Of a stretch of 64,000 bases of DNA, positions 1 to 8,304 are shown one piece after another (positions within the stretch are counted from its first letter, which is position 1; the number at the start of each line of letters is the position of its first letter). Origin of the DNA: JAWRCU01 sp033542235 (lineage in GTDB: Bacteria > Pseudomonadota > Alphaproteobacteria > Rhizobiales > Rhizobiaceae); NCBI RefSeq assembly GCF_033542235.1, contig NZ_JAWRCU010000003.1, positions 62,001 through 126,000 on the forward strand. Reading direction: 5' to 3'. A model generated the notes under the pieces. The model saw only the letters and a program-made list of their open reading frames with translations, was not told where the DNA came from and ran no database searches. The position numbers and the translations under genes are program-made.

Positions 1-288
1 AGCGCTCAACCTTCTGTTCCGGACGAATGGAACGCCGCTCGATCCGCAGTTCTCGACTCGAACGACTATCACGCCGGCCAGGCACTGGGCGCCGCGCTCC
101 GATCCGTCGGTTCGGACGGCATCGTTTATCCGAGTGTTCGCTGCGAGGGAGGCGAATGCGCCGGGCTATTCTATCCCGACCTCGCCGCCAGTCCAATGCA
201 GGGCCGGCATCTGGAATACCACTGGGATGGCGAACGCGTGGACCTCTATAGGGACGCAGCGACCCGGCAGGTCGTAAGGATCCTGTGA
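1..288 (+). CDS. RES domain protein, C-terminal part
   Basis: The frame is open from base 1 and ends with TGA at 286-288, giving the last 95 residues of a protein whose start lies outside the window. The residues show the end of a RES domain: GSDGIVYPSVR, then GGECAGLFYPD, then QGRHLEYHWDG and RVDLY. In characterised members the RES domain is an NAD-degrading toxin or related enzyme, usually encoded beside a small Xre/MbcA-like antitoxin. The antitoxin gene normally lies just upstream, so it would be outside this window. Function as a toxin is therefore inferred from the family only. The stop lies 2 bases from the stop of the convergent antiporter gene. Confidence 0.8.
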   Translation, partial: SAQPSVPDEWNAARSAVLDSNDYHAGQALGAALRSVGSDGIVYPSVRCEGGECAGLFYPDLAASPMQGRHLEYHWDGERVDLYRDAATRQVVRIL

Positions 289-290
289 GG

Positions 291-1406
291 TCAGCCCTGG
301 AAGATCAGCAGCACGAAGGCCAGGAACAGCAGAACGTGCACTGCGCCCTGCAGGAGGTTGGCTCGCCCGCTGGCAAAGGTAATGACGCAGACGGCAAGGG
401 TGAGGATCAGGAGAACGAGATCAGAGTGCTCCAAGCCGAGTATGAGCTCGTGCCGCGTCAGCCTCCCGACGGCAAGCATGGCCGGCACAGTGAGGCCGAT
501 GGTGGCAAGCACGGACCCGAGAAAGATGTTGACCGACCGTTGGAGGTGGTCAGCGAGAGCTGCGCGGACCGCCCCCAGCGCTTCAGGTGTGGCAACCAGC
601 ACTGCCATCGTGATGCCGCCCAGCATCGCCGGAGCACGCAAGGTTTCGACGAGATAGTCGATCGGCTTTGCCAGGTGCTCCACCAGGAACACGACAATCA
701 CGATATAGGCGAGAAGCAGATTCACATGCGGCAGGATTCGTATGTCCCCGGCCGCGGCAGGATGATGCTCCTTTTCGTCGCCGAGCGTGAAGTAGCCGCG
801 GTGCCGGCCGGTCTGGAGGACGAGGAAAGTCGCATAGAGCGCTAGCGACATCAGTGCCAGTCCGAGCTCCTGCAGGCCAGACAGCGTCCGATCGGGCGTT
901 GTTATGGTGAAGTCGGGCAGGATGAGGGTGAATACAGCAAGGGGCACAATGACCCCGAGATAGGCATTGGCGCCCTGCAGATTATAGTATTGCTCTTTGT
1001 AACGGAGCGCACCGAAGAGCAGCGACACACCGACCATGCCGCCGAGCACGATCATCACCACGGCAAACAGCGTATCTCGCATTAAAGTGGGATTGTTCTC
1101 GCCATGCAGCATCACTGCTGTGATGCTCATCACCTCGATCGAGGTGACCGAAAGCGTCAACACGAGTGTGCCGTAAGGCTCCCCCAGCCGTTCAGAGAGA
1201 CATTCAGCATGTCGTACCACGCCGAGCGCCGACCCCAGCACTATCGCAAACAGCCATGCGAACAGTGCAGCGAACCAGGCCGGGTTGCCAAGTCCGGCAA
1301 ATAGCTGGCTTTCGAAGAGATAGAAGACGACGACCGTCGCTAGGCCTACACCTAGGAACCACTCGCTACGGATAAATCGCCCAACATAAGGCCAAGCGGC
1401 TGCCAT
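291..1406 (-). CDS. ChaA-like calcium/proton antiporter
   Basis: A 371-residue polytopic membrane protein of the CaCA (cation/proton exchanger) superfamily, expected in the inner membrane. About ten hydrophobic segments are visible. The two inverted alpha-repeat motifs with conserved acidic residues can be seen as LSVTSIEVMSI near residue 90 and LVATPEALGAV near residue 270, and both fit ChaA-type exchangers. Length matches the family (about 360-370). The likely role is extrusion of Ca2+, or Na+/K+ at high pH, in exchange for protons; the ion cannot be read from the sequence. It is a stand-alone gene, convergent with the RES gene. Confidence 0.85.
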   Translation of the reverse strand: MAAAWPYVGRFIRSEWFLGVGLATVVVFYLFESQLFAGLGNPAWFAALFAWLFAIVLGSALGVVRHAECLSERLGEPYGTLVLTLSVTSIEVMSITAVMLHGENNPTLMRDTLFAVVMIVLGGMVGVSLLFGALRYKEQYYNLQGANAYLGVIVPLAVFTLILPDFTITTPDRTLSGLQELGLALMSLALYATFLVLQTGRHRGYFTLGDEKEHHPAAAGDIRILPHVNLLLAYIVIVVFLVEHLAKPIDYLVETLRAPAMLGGITMAVLVATPEALGAVRAALADHLQRSVNIFLGSVLATIGLTVPAMLAVGRLTRHELILGLEHSDLVLLILTLAVCVITFASGRANLLQGAVHVLLFLAFVLLIFQG

Positions 1407-1938
1407 TTGTCAGCCTCCCTGTACGAGAGGCTGAAGGTACCGAATTCTTTGGGAGGGACCAATACTGCCCGATGCTCCGTGAGCGATGTTGCGCAAAAAG
1501 AACTCCTTTTTGGCCGCTCCCGGAAGGGAGATTGAAGACAATCGAAAGAAGCGCTTTGCAGGCTGACTACTCCTTCCAAAGGCCCACGCTCCGCCGTTTG
1601 CGGGTGTTATTTTGCCATCGTCATTAGGCAGTATGTTAACTCAACTAAGTTCCCGTCCTTTTGGAGAAGTGGAACAATTAATAAATTTGTGCTTGATTCG
1701 GGATTTTGGGAGGCCTTTCTCAGGCCACGAGCCTAGAATGAGTAAGTTCCAATCCAATAAACACATTGTTTTGTTTTGTATGACACCTTTTGGTCAAGCC
1801 AGAATAGAATTGACACTTGAGAAGGCTTATTTTTGTCCGCGTAAGAAGGGTCGGGAAGCTGAGAAAGGCGGGAGCCGGAACACGGGGACGACGTTGACAT
1901 TAAGCAAATATCTGATCGATAGCTGAGCGGTTCTCTGC
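1407..1938. other. Intergenic region between antiporter and Crp/Fnr gene
   Basis: This 532-base stretch lies between two divergent genes and must contain both promoters. It is clearly more AT-rich than the flanking genes from about 1600 to 1800. An open frame at 1612-1926 (+) shows no recognisable motif, and its composition follows the AT-rich DNA rather than rhizobial coding bias, so I do not call it a gene. No hairpin terminator or repeat was recognised. Confidence 0.5.
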
Positions 1939-2667
1939 ATGTGGGCGGCTACCGAAAAATTTCTGCGATTTTTGCAGCAACCGCCTTTGGAACTCATTCC
2001 ATCCGGCAAGGATATCGCGGATATCCGGTCCATCCCGATTTCAGAGCGTTTCTACCCGGCTGGAACCACGATCGCAGAAGAGGGGCGCCCAGGGCGGCCG
2101 CATCTGTTCATCTCTTCAGGATGGGCTCTCTCCTATAAATCCATGTCAAACGGTCAACGGCTTGTCGTGGATTTCGCGCAGCGGGGCGATCTCATCAGCA
2201 GCAGTCCGATCGCGGACAGGTCGGTGCGCTCCACCACCGACGTAACGGTGTTCGAGATAGAAGCCCAGAATCACCGGCCCTTGTCCGCTTATTCATCCTA
2301 TCTCGCTCATGCGATGATGCGGCTGATGACGCGCAACCACAGTATTGCGACGGAACACCTCGCCAACGTGGCGCGTCGACGCCCGCTGGAGCGAACAGCG
2401 TTCTTGTTTCTGGAGACGTCCTACCGGCTGCAGCAGGCCGGCGACGGCACAGGCGACCGGTACGACTTTCCATTTACACAGGGAGATCTTGCCGACGCCC
2501 TTGGCCTGACCGCCATCCACACGAACAGGGTACTACGTGATCTGCGCGAGCAGGGCCTCATGAGCTTTCGCAACTGGACAGTCGAACTGCTCGACAGGCG
2601 AAACCTTCTTGAGATGACACTGTTCGATCCGGGCTACCTCGATCTGAGAGAGGATTTTGTCGGCTAA
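1939..2667 (+). CDS. Crp/Fnr-family transcriptional regulator
   Basis: A 242-residue protein with an N-terminal cyclic-nucleotide-binding-like beta-roll (about residues 25-125, including FYPAGTTIAEEG and HLFISSGWALSYK) and a C-terminal winged helix (about 160-230). The recognition helix region reads FTQGDLADALGLTAIHTNRVL, typical of Crp/Fnr proteins. No Cys cluster for an iron-sulfur centre is visible, so it is not an oxygen-sensing FNR of the FixK/FnrN type. The effector is unknown. It stands alone, downstream of an AT-rich promoter region and upstream of another long non-coding gap. Many rhizobial genomes carry dozens of such regulators, so proximity to the polysaccharide locus is weak evidence for a role in it. 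Confidence 0.88.
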   Translation: MWAATEKFLRFLQQPPLELIPSGKDIADIRSIPISERFYPAGTTIAEEGRPGRPHLFISSGWALSYKSMSNGQRLVVDFAQRGDLISSSPIADRSVRSTTDVTVFEIEAQNHRPLSAYSSYLAHAMMRLMTRNHSIATEHLANVARRRPLERTAFLFLETSYRLQQAGDGTGDRYDFPFTQGDLADALGLTAIHTNRVLRDLREQGLMSFRNWTVELLDRRNLLEMTLFDPGYLDLREDFVG

Positions 2668-3058
2668 GCGAGCGGCCCGTGCCGATTGCGTGCGCGACGG
2701 ATCTTCAATTTATAGTTGTAATACTTTCGGCTAAAATAACCATCTCCAAAATAATTGACAAATCGTTAATCGAGATTAGTGCGCATTTTCCACAATGGGC
2801 TAATATTCAATCTAGCTTAGACGGCGAATTGGGCGGCCGTCTAGGCGACGCCCCTGCCCCAATCGGCAGGGTTGCCTTCATAGGTTTGGGGGGGCTTCAT
2901 CCCAGATCGTATGACAGTGGTAATGCGTCGACAGCGCGTATGCGCCTGGTGAGTGCAGCGTGCGTAATGCGTGACGAATGATGCGTATCGAGTAGTGAGT
3001 GAAATTAAGTCCGGGGGATAGGAAATGAAATCCGCGGTATGTTCAGGGAGTATGACCG
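2668..3058. other. Intergenic region upstream of LuxR-type regulator
   Basis: A 391-base gap, AT-rich at 2705-2820. The sequence CCTGCC..GGCAGG near 2854-2871 could form a short stem, but no T-run follows it. Small open frames here (2679-2981 on +, 2841-3098 on -) show no motifs and are not called. The region most likely carries the promoter of the LuxR-type gene. Confidence 0.45.
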
Positions 3059-3823
3059 ATGGGGTTCTCGCAATTTCCCGAATTATGGAACAATTCAACT
3101 AGGACAGTGCAGCGCGCCAATCTCCCTCTGGTAGGGGAGGAGTTGGACAATCTGGAGGAGGTGCAGGAAATCTACGCAACTGAAAGCCCGATCGTCATCA
3201 TCGACAAACGGGCGCTCGAGCGGGAATGTCTCGCTCGGAGTCTCCTGGAGCACAATCCGAAGTTCAACATCAAGGCGGTCGGTTCGCTCGAGGAGCTTCG
3301 CGACACGGACACCGAGGTGGACGTTTCAGCCGTCCTGGTGATCCTCGGAAGTAGAAAAATCACCGATCAGAGCGTTTCGGCTGAGGTGTCGCACCTAGTT
3401 ACCGAGTTTGGCGACATCCCTGTCATCGTGGTAGCCGATTCCGACGACCCGAACCAGATCCTGACGGCCCTCGAATGTGGCGCCCGGGGCTACATCCCAA
3501 CCAGCGTGAAGGTAAAGGTCGCAGCCGAGGCAATCGGCCTTGCCAGAGCGGGTGGGATATTTGTCCCTGCGAACGCGGTGCTCGCGCTTCGCGACGTCAT
3601 TCACGCCACCGCAAACGGGGCGCGGCCGCTCAACGGCATGTTCACTACCCGCGAGGCGGCTGTGGTGGACGCGCTGAGGAAGGGCAAGGCGAACAAGATC
3701 ATCGCCTACGAGCTCAACCTCTGCGAAAGCACGGTCAAGGTTCATATCCGCAACATCATGAAGAAGCTGCGGGCAACGAACCGGACTGAGGTCGCGTATA
3801 AGTTGCGGGATCTGATGGCCTAG
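3059..3823 (+). CDS. LuxR/NarL-type regulator with pseudo-receiver domain
   Basis: A 254-residue protein with an N-terminal receiver-like fold (about 44-160) and a C-terminal GerE/LuxR helix-turn-helix (about 190-254; TTREAAVVDALRKGKANK, then NLCESTVKVHIRNIMKKL). The receiver looks non-canonical. The first strand carries one Asp (IVIIDKRA) instead of an acidic pair. The position of the phospho-acceptor Asp reads VLVILGSRK, and the usual Lys after the fifth strand is replaced (GYIPTS). It may therefore work without phosphorylation. It is the first gene left of the polysaccharide locus and reads toward it, so control of that locus is plausible but not shown. The start at 3059 is the only in-frame ATG before the receiver, with AGGGAG upstream. 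Confidence 0.85.
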   Translation: MGFSQFPELWNNSTRTVQRANLPLVGEELDNLEEVQEIYATESPIVIIDKRALERECLARSLLEHNPKFNIKAVGSLEELRDTDTEVDVSAVLVILGSRKITDQSVSAEVSHLVTEFGDIPVIVVADSDDPNQILTALECGARGYIPTSVKVKVAAEAIGLARAGGIFVPANAVLALRDVIHATANGARPLNGMFTTREAAVVDALRKGKANKIIAYELNLCESTVKVHIRNIMKKLRATNRTEVAYKLRDLMA

Positions 3824-4044
3824 CTAATCACGGCCATTCAAGATGCCGTATGCCAGCAGGGAAAACCGTGGGGGGTTACTGGCCGTGATCGGATCAGACA
3901 TATCAAAGGCACAGGCAAATGTCGGCGCGCGCGAGCGGCAACGACCACTCGTGCGTCCCGCATCGTCAGGGCTTTGCCTGTTGCACTGCCTACGCCCATG
4001 GCAACGACGAAGCAATTCGTCAGGGTTCGAGGCACAAGGGCGGT

Positions 4045-4227
4045 TCCGAGGCCGCATTCCCGGCTGACGATGCCGCCATCATTTCCAAACGCGGGTCGGG
4101 CGAAAGCGGTTTCCAGCTCGATCTTACGAAGGATACCGGTGTAGGCACCATCGGCTTCAAGCTCACTACCAGCTCCGGCACGCATGCAATAGCAGGCGGC
4201 CGCGCTCCAACGCGGGTCTTAGTCTAA
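4045..4227 (+). pseudogene. Remnant of a LamG (concanavalin-like) domain gene
   Basis: From about 4051 the + strand frame encodes FPADDAAIISK, then GFQLDLTKD and TIGFKLTTSS. These match, in order and spacing, FPKDDAAVVSQ, GYQLDTTVD and TIGFKLTNAY in the LamG domain of the VanZ-LamG gene at 54193-55629. Only about 50 residues are preserved; the rest of a LamG domain and any membrane part are missing, and the frame ends at 4227. The identity is moderate, so this is probably the relic of another LamG paralogue rather than a recent copy. The 220 bases before it (3824-4044) show no gene. A minus-strand frame at 3838-4185 has no motifs. Confidence 0.6.
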
Positions 4228-5129
4228 GTCCGAAGCAGGTGGTCCCCTGCGAGAATGCGCCGGACGGTTTCTGCGGCCCCCGTCCTCCAGTCCGGCAGTT
4301 CTATGCCGTAGCTATGGCGCAAGCGTCCGCAGTCGAGACGAGAATCGCGTGGCCGCCTCGCGCGGGTCGGGTACTCGGCTGTGCTTATCGGCTTCACCGT
4401 CGCCACAGGTCCACCTTCCGCACCGCTGACCTCGAAAACGAAACTCGCGAAATCGGCCCAACTGGTCCATCCTTGGGAAGATACATGAAAAATGCCAAGC
4501 AACCTGTCGTCGCGAGGGTTTCCCTCAAGCTTTCGAGCGATGCGGAGAATAGCATCCGCGAGATCAAGTGCGCCCGTCGGGCTGCCGATCTGGTCGGATA
4601 TGACCCCGATTTCTGGCCTCGTTAGTGCCAGCCGCAGCATGGTGAGCACGAAATTCGGTCCGAACGGGCTGTGCACCCATGACGTGCGCAGAATGGCGTG
4701 TAGCGGGTTGATGACGACCGCCCGTTCGCCTTCGAGCTTGGTCGCCCCGTAAACCCCGAGAGGATTGGTTGGGTCTTCCTCCCGATAAGGTCGGGACATC
4801 TCCCCGTCGAAGACGTAGTCGGTCGAAAGTTGGAGTATCGGAACACCGAATTCGGCCGAGGCGGCGGCTACATAGCCAGCGCCAAGCGCGTTCGCTGCTT
4901 GGGCAGCCTCCCGGTCATCCTCGGCCTTGTCGACGGCGGTGTATGCGGCGGCGTTGACGACGAGATCCGGATGGACTGTCTTCAGGACGCGGCGGACCGA
5001 CGGCTCGTCGGCCAGATCCAGATCCGGCCGGCCGACGGCCACTATTTCGATCCCGGACTGTGACGAGGCCAAGTGCTGGAGCGCCGAGCACAACTGGCCC
5101 TTGCGCCCGGTGACGGCAATGCGCATCAA
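4224..5129 (-). CDS. rfbD: dTDP-4-dehydrorhamnose reductase
   Basis: A 301-residue short-chain dehydrogenase of the RmlD family, which makes dTDP-L-rhamnose from dTDP-4-dehydro-L-rhamnose with NAD(P)H. The N-terminal cofactor loop reads TGRKGQL. LSTDYVFDG and the catalytic YGATK follow, then the RTSWVHSPFGPNFV block typical of RmlD. The length fits the family (about 290-300). Its start overlaps the stop of rfbB by four bases (ATGA), so the genes are translationally coupled. It is the last gene of the rfbC-rfbB-rfbD operon and ends at the LamG remnant. Confidence 0.95.
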   Translation of the reverse strand: MMRIAVTGRKGQLCSALQHLASSQSGIEIVAVGRPDLDLADEPSVRRVLKTVHPDLVVNAAAYTAVDKAEDDREAAQAANALGAGYVAAASAEFGVPILQLSTDYVFDGEMSRPYREEDPTNPLGVYGATKLEGERAVVINPLHAILRTSWVHSPFGPNFVLTMLRLALTRPEIGVISDQIGSPTGALDLADAILRIARKLEGNPRDDRLLGIFHVSSQGWTSWADFASFVFEVSGAEGGPVATVKPISTAEYPTRARRPRDSRLDCGRLRHSYGIELPDWRTGAAETVRRILAGDHLLRT

Positions 5130-6184
5130 CCCACCTTCCCGAGCCGTTCACCGCTGTACCGCCTGTCGCGCAGAGGCCGCCACCAATCCTCATTTTCGAT
5201 ATACCAATGCACGGTCCTGCGAAGACCACTCTCAAAGGTTTCGCGCGGCCTCCACCCAAGCTCGGTCTCGATCTTGGTCGGATCGATGGCATAACGGCGG
5301 TCATGCCCGGGGCGGTCGACGACGAATGATACAAGGTGACGGCGCGGCCGGCCGGCAGGCAGTCTTGCGTGAGCGTCGAGGAGATCGCAGATTCCATAGA
5401 CCACTTCCAAATTCGCCCGCTCGGCACGCCCGCCGATGAGATAAGTCTCGCCGGGGCGCCCTTCAGCCAGCACCATGCGCAGAGCGCGGGCGTGGTCCTC
5501 GACGTGCAGCCAGTCCCGCACATTTGCTCCGGTGCCATAGACGGGCAGCGGCTTGCCCTCCAGCGCATTGAGGATGGTGAGAGGGATCAGCTTCTCAGGA
5601 AAGTGGAAAGGCCCATAATTGTTGGAGCAATTCGTTACCAGCGTCGGCAAGCCGTAGGTATGCCACCAGGCCTTCACGAAATGGTCCGACGCCGCCTTCG
5701 AAGCTGAGTACGGGGAGGAGGGACGATAGGCTGTCCGCTCGTCGAACAAACTGCCATTGAAGGGTAGGTCGCCGAATACCTCGTCGGTCGAGACGTGCAG
5801 GAAGCGGAAGCGCTCGCGCTTCTGGCCGGTCAGGCCGGAATAGTAGACCCGCGTCGCTTCGAGCAGGCGGAAGGTGCCCGCCACGTTGGTTTCGACAAAG
5901 GAGGCAGGCCCGTCAATCGACCTGTCGACGTGACTTTCGGCAGCGAGATGCATGACGGCATCGACTTCATGCCTGCGCAGCAGCCCGAGGATAGCTCGGT
6001 CATCCGAGATATCGAGCTTATGGAAGAAATAGTTCGGGCTTTGCTCGATCGACTTCAGCGAGGCCAAGTTGCCGGCGTAGGTCAGCAGGTCGACATTCAC
6101 AACTGTGTCGCCGCATTCCGATACCAGATGCCGGCAAACAGCCGAGCCGATGAAGCCAGCACCGCCTGTGACAAGCACCTTCAC
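5126..6184 (-). CDS. rfbB: dTDP-glucose 4,6-dehydratase
   Basis: A 352-residue extended SDR enzyme that converts dTDP-glucose to dTDP-4-keto-6-deoxyglucose. The NAD-binding TGGAGFIGS is at the N-terminus, HLAAESHVDRSI near residue 85, the dehydratase signature STDEVFGDL near 135 and the catalytic YSASK near 165. NNYGPFHFPEKLIPL and YGTGANVRDWLHVEDH are also typical. The gene lies between rfbC and rfbD with four-base overlaps on both sides. All four RmlABCD steps are encoded in this window, so dTDP-L-rhamnose is the expected product. Confidence 0.96.
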   Translation of the reverse strand: MKVLVTGGAGFIGSAVCRHLVSECGDTVVNVDLLTYAGNLASLKSIEQSPNYFFHKLDISDDRAILGLLRRHEVDAVMHLAAESHVDRSIDGPASFVETNVAGTFRLLEATRVYYSGLTGQKRERFRFLHVSTDEVFGDLPFNGSLFDERTAYRPSSPYSASKAASDHFVKAWWHTYGLPTLVTNCSNNYGPFHFPEKLIPLTILNALEGKPLPVYGTGANVRDWLHVEDHARALRMVLAEGRPGETYLIGGRAERANLEVVYGICDLLDAHARLPAGRPRRHLVSFVVDRPGHDRRYAIDPTKIETELGWRPRETFESGLRRTVHWYIENEDWWRPLRDRRYSGERLGKVG

Positions 6185-6759
6185 GCTGGTATCTCGCTCT
6201 GGTCGAAGACGAAGGGGTTTTCAGCCTCGCGAAACGATGGCGCGGCGCGATCCTTGTCGGAAAGGATGGGAAGCAGCCCCCCAAGCGGCCAGGCGATACC
6301 GAGTTCTGGATCATCGAAGCGCACGCCACGCTCGTGGGCCGGTGAATAGAAGGCCGAGACCTTATAGATCACCTCGGTATCCGGCTCGAGCGTCATATAG
6401 CCGTGCAGGAAACCTTTCGGTACGAGAAGCTGGTTCCAGCGCTCGGCCGAGAGCACGACGCCCACCCATTTGCCGTAGGCCGGTGAACCTTTCCGCGCAT
6501 CGACAGCGACATCGAAGACACGCCCACGGGCTACGCGAACGAGTTTGTCCTGCGCCATCGGCGGGAGTTGGTAGTGGAGCGCACGAACCACGCCGGCCTG
6601 CCGCGACAGCACATGGTTGTCCTGCACCCAATCGAGGTTGAACCCAGCCTCCCGGAAACGGGCGGCGTTGAATACTTCCGAGAAGAACCCGCGGTCATCG
6701 CCGAACCTGCCCGGCACGATCTCGACGACTTCGGGCAGTGCTGTGCGGCGAACCTCCAT
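6181..6759 (-). CDS. rfbC: dTDP-4-dehydrorhamnose 3,5-epimerase
   Basis: A 192-residue cupin-fold RmlC. Visible signatures are the RGFFSEVF-type start (DDRGFFSEVFNAARF), the catalytic-His segment VRALHYQLPP, KLVRVARGRVFDVAVD, and VPKGFLHGYMTLE with FDDPELGIAWP near the end. It is the first gene of the rfbCBD operon, and its stop overlaps the rfbB start (ATGA). The 228 bases upstream (6760-6987), reaching to the end of the secretion adaptor gene, contain no other gene and probably carry the promoter. A second, more distant RmlC-like gene is present at 48756-49301. Confidence 0.95.
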   Translation of the reverse strand: MEVRRTALPEVVEIVPGRFGDDRGFFSEVFNAARFREAGFNLDWVQDNHVLSRQAGVVRALHYQLPPMAQDKLVRVARGRVFDVAVDARKGSPAYGKWVGVVLSAERWNQLLVPKGFLHGYMTLEPDTEVIYKVSAFYSPAHERGVRFDDPELGIAWPLGGLLPILSDKDRAAPSFREAENPFVFDQSEIPA

Positions 6760-6987
6760 GATCCAGCTTCCACCGATTTCGGCTGCATGCCCTCGCAGTT
6801 GTGCTGCGATGCCGCCTTACCGAGCGCCTCGGCAATGCAAGCACTTGATCGGCGAGAAATAGCAGAGTTCCTGTCGGACGCACAGGATCGCGGCCTACCA
6901 CATTCAGACATGGGCACTGGCCGCCGCCGCAGCAGCCAGTACTCCTAAGGAATCGCAGATGCGCGATTTCGTCGGCCAGGAGACTTT

Positions 6988-8304
6988 CTAATCTTCCCTG
7001 AATGCTCGTTCGGCCTGATCCATCAGCGGCTTCAGCAAATAGGACATCGCCGTCCGTGCCGATGTCTTGATGAATACCTCGGCGGGCATGCCAGGCACCA
7101 ACTTGGAAGATCCCAGCTTCGCCAAATCCCCAGGCTTGGGGGCAAGACGAACCGTATAGTAGCTGACGCCCGTTCGCTGATCCTGCGTGAGATCGGCGGA
7201 AACCATGTTCACCGAACCCTCGACTTCCGGTGTGGTTTTCTGATTGAAAGCAGGAAATCGCATCGTCGCAATTTGGCCGGCATAGATCTGATCGATGTCG
7301 CGCGTCGCGATCTTGGCCTCGATCGTAAGCGCATCCGCGTCCGGCACGATCAGCATGATCTGCTCGCCCGGCGCAATCACGCCGCCGACCGTGTGCACCG
7401 ACAACTCATGAACACGGCCGCTCTGGGGTGCTCGAATGTCGATCCGATTAAGCTGGTCCACGGCGGCCGTCTTTTGTTCAGACAGCTCGGAAAGCTTGGA
7501 TCGCGTTTCGATCAAATCCTTGCCGACCTCCGCTCTCAGATCCTGGTCGATCTGTATGATCTGAAGCTGGGTTTCCGAAATCTTGCCTTTGGATTGGGCG
7601 ATCGTTGCCATCAGTTGGCCGCGCTCGCCTTCGAGACGAGCCGCTTCGCGTTCCAAGGACGTCAGCCGTTCAATCGATATGAGATTCTTCTGCCACAGGG
7701 CGCGAACTCCCTCGAGTTCCTTGTGGATCAGGTCCGTTTCCTTTTGCTTGGCGTCGATCTGTCCCGTGTAGCCCTTGATTTCATCCTGCAGTTGCGTGAC
7801 CCGCTCGCTCAATTGGGCCTTTTGGCCGGTCCTCGCTTCCTGACGCAACTTGAATAGAGCCCTTTCCGCGGTGATCGCATGTGCTGCCTCGGAGGCGTCG
7901 TCATGGCTACGCTCGATCAATGCCGCCGGAAACACGATCTGTTCGGCACTGTCACGCTCCGCTTCGAGGCGAGCCTCACGCGCGAGCAGCTCATCTAGGC
8001 TCTGGGTAATAATTGTGGCGTTGGCCCGCGTCTGCGTCTCGTCAAGCCGAATCAGGATATCTCCGGCATTGACGTGATCGCCCTCCCGGACGCGCAGCTC
8101 TCCGACGATCCCGCCCGTGGCATGCTGGACCTTCTTGACACTGGAGTCGACGACGACGACGCCCTCCCCGATTACGGCGCCGGACAGCTGCGAAGTCGCC
8201 GCCCAACCGCCGATCCCGAACGTCGCGACGGCGAAGATGACCATGCCGGCGATCATGTAGCGCTGGATAGATCGCAGCGCCGGGGGTATCAGTTCACGTG
8301 CCAT
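6988..8304 (-). CDS. Type I secretion membrane-fusion protein (HlyD/PrsE-like)
   Basis: A 438-residue periplasmic adaptor of a type I secretion system. One transmembrane helix lies at about residues 17-36. It is followed by a barrel-sandwich half motif (VQHATGGIVGELRVREGDHV), a long coiled-coil hairpin rich in Glu, Gln, Leu and Lys (about 100-290), the second half motif (IDIRAPQSGRVHELSV) and a C-terminal beta-barrel domain. It should link the inner-membrane ABC exporter to a TolC-like outer-membrane channel, which is not encoded here. Its start overlaps the end of the exporter gene by 16 bases. The order substrate, ABC, HlyD on the same strand suggests one dedicated export unit. Confidence 0.93.
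   Translation of the reverse strand: MARELIPPALRSIQRYMIAGMVIFAVATFGIGGWAATSQLSGAVIGEGVVVVDSSVKKVQHATGGIVGELRVREGDHVNAGDILIRLDETQTRANATIITQSLDELLAREARLEAERDSAEQIVFPAALIERSHDDASEAAHAITAERALFKLRQEARTGQKAQLSERVTQLQDEIKGYTGQIDAKQKETDLIHKELEGVRALWQKNLISIERLTSLEREAARLEGERGQLMATIAQSKGKISETQLQIIQIDQDLRAEVGKDLIETRSKLSELSEQKTAAVDQLNRIDIRAPQSGRVHELSVHTVGGVIAPGEQIMLIVPDADALTIEAKIATRDIDQIYAGQIATMRFPAFNQKTTPEVEGSVNMVSADLTQDQRTGVSYYTVRLAPKPGDLAKLGSSKLVPGMPAEVFIKTSARTAMSYLLKPLMDQAERAFRED

Noticed and set aside
1612..1926. Possible small gene of 104 codons before the Crp/Fnr gene
   Set aside because: No motif, no good ribosome-binding site, AT-rich composition and no neighbour logic.
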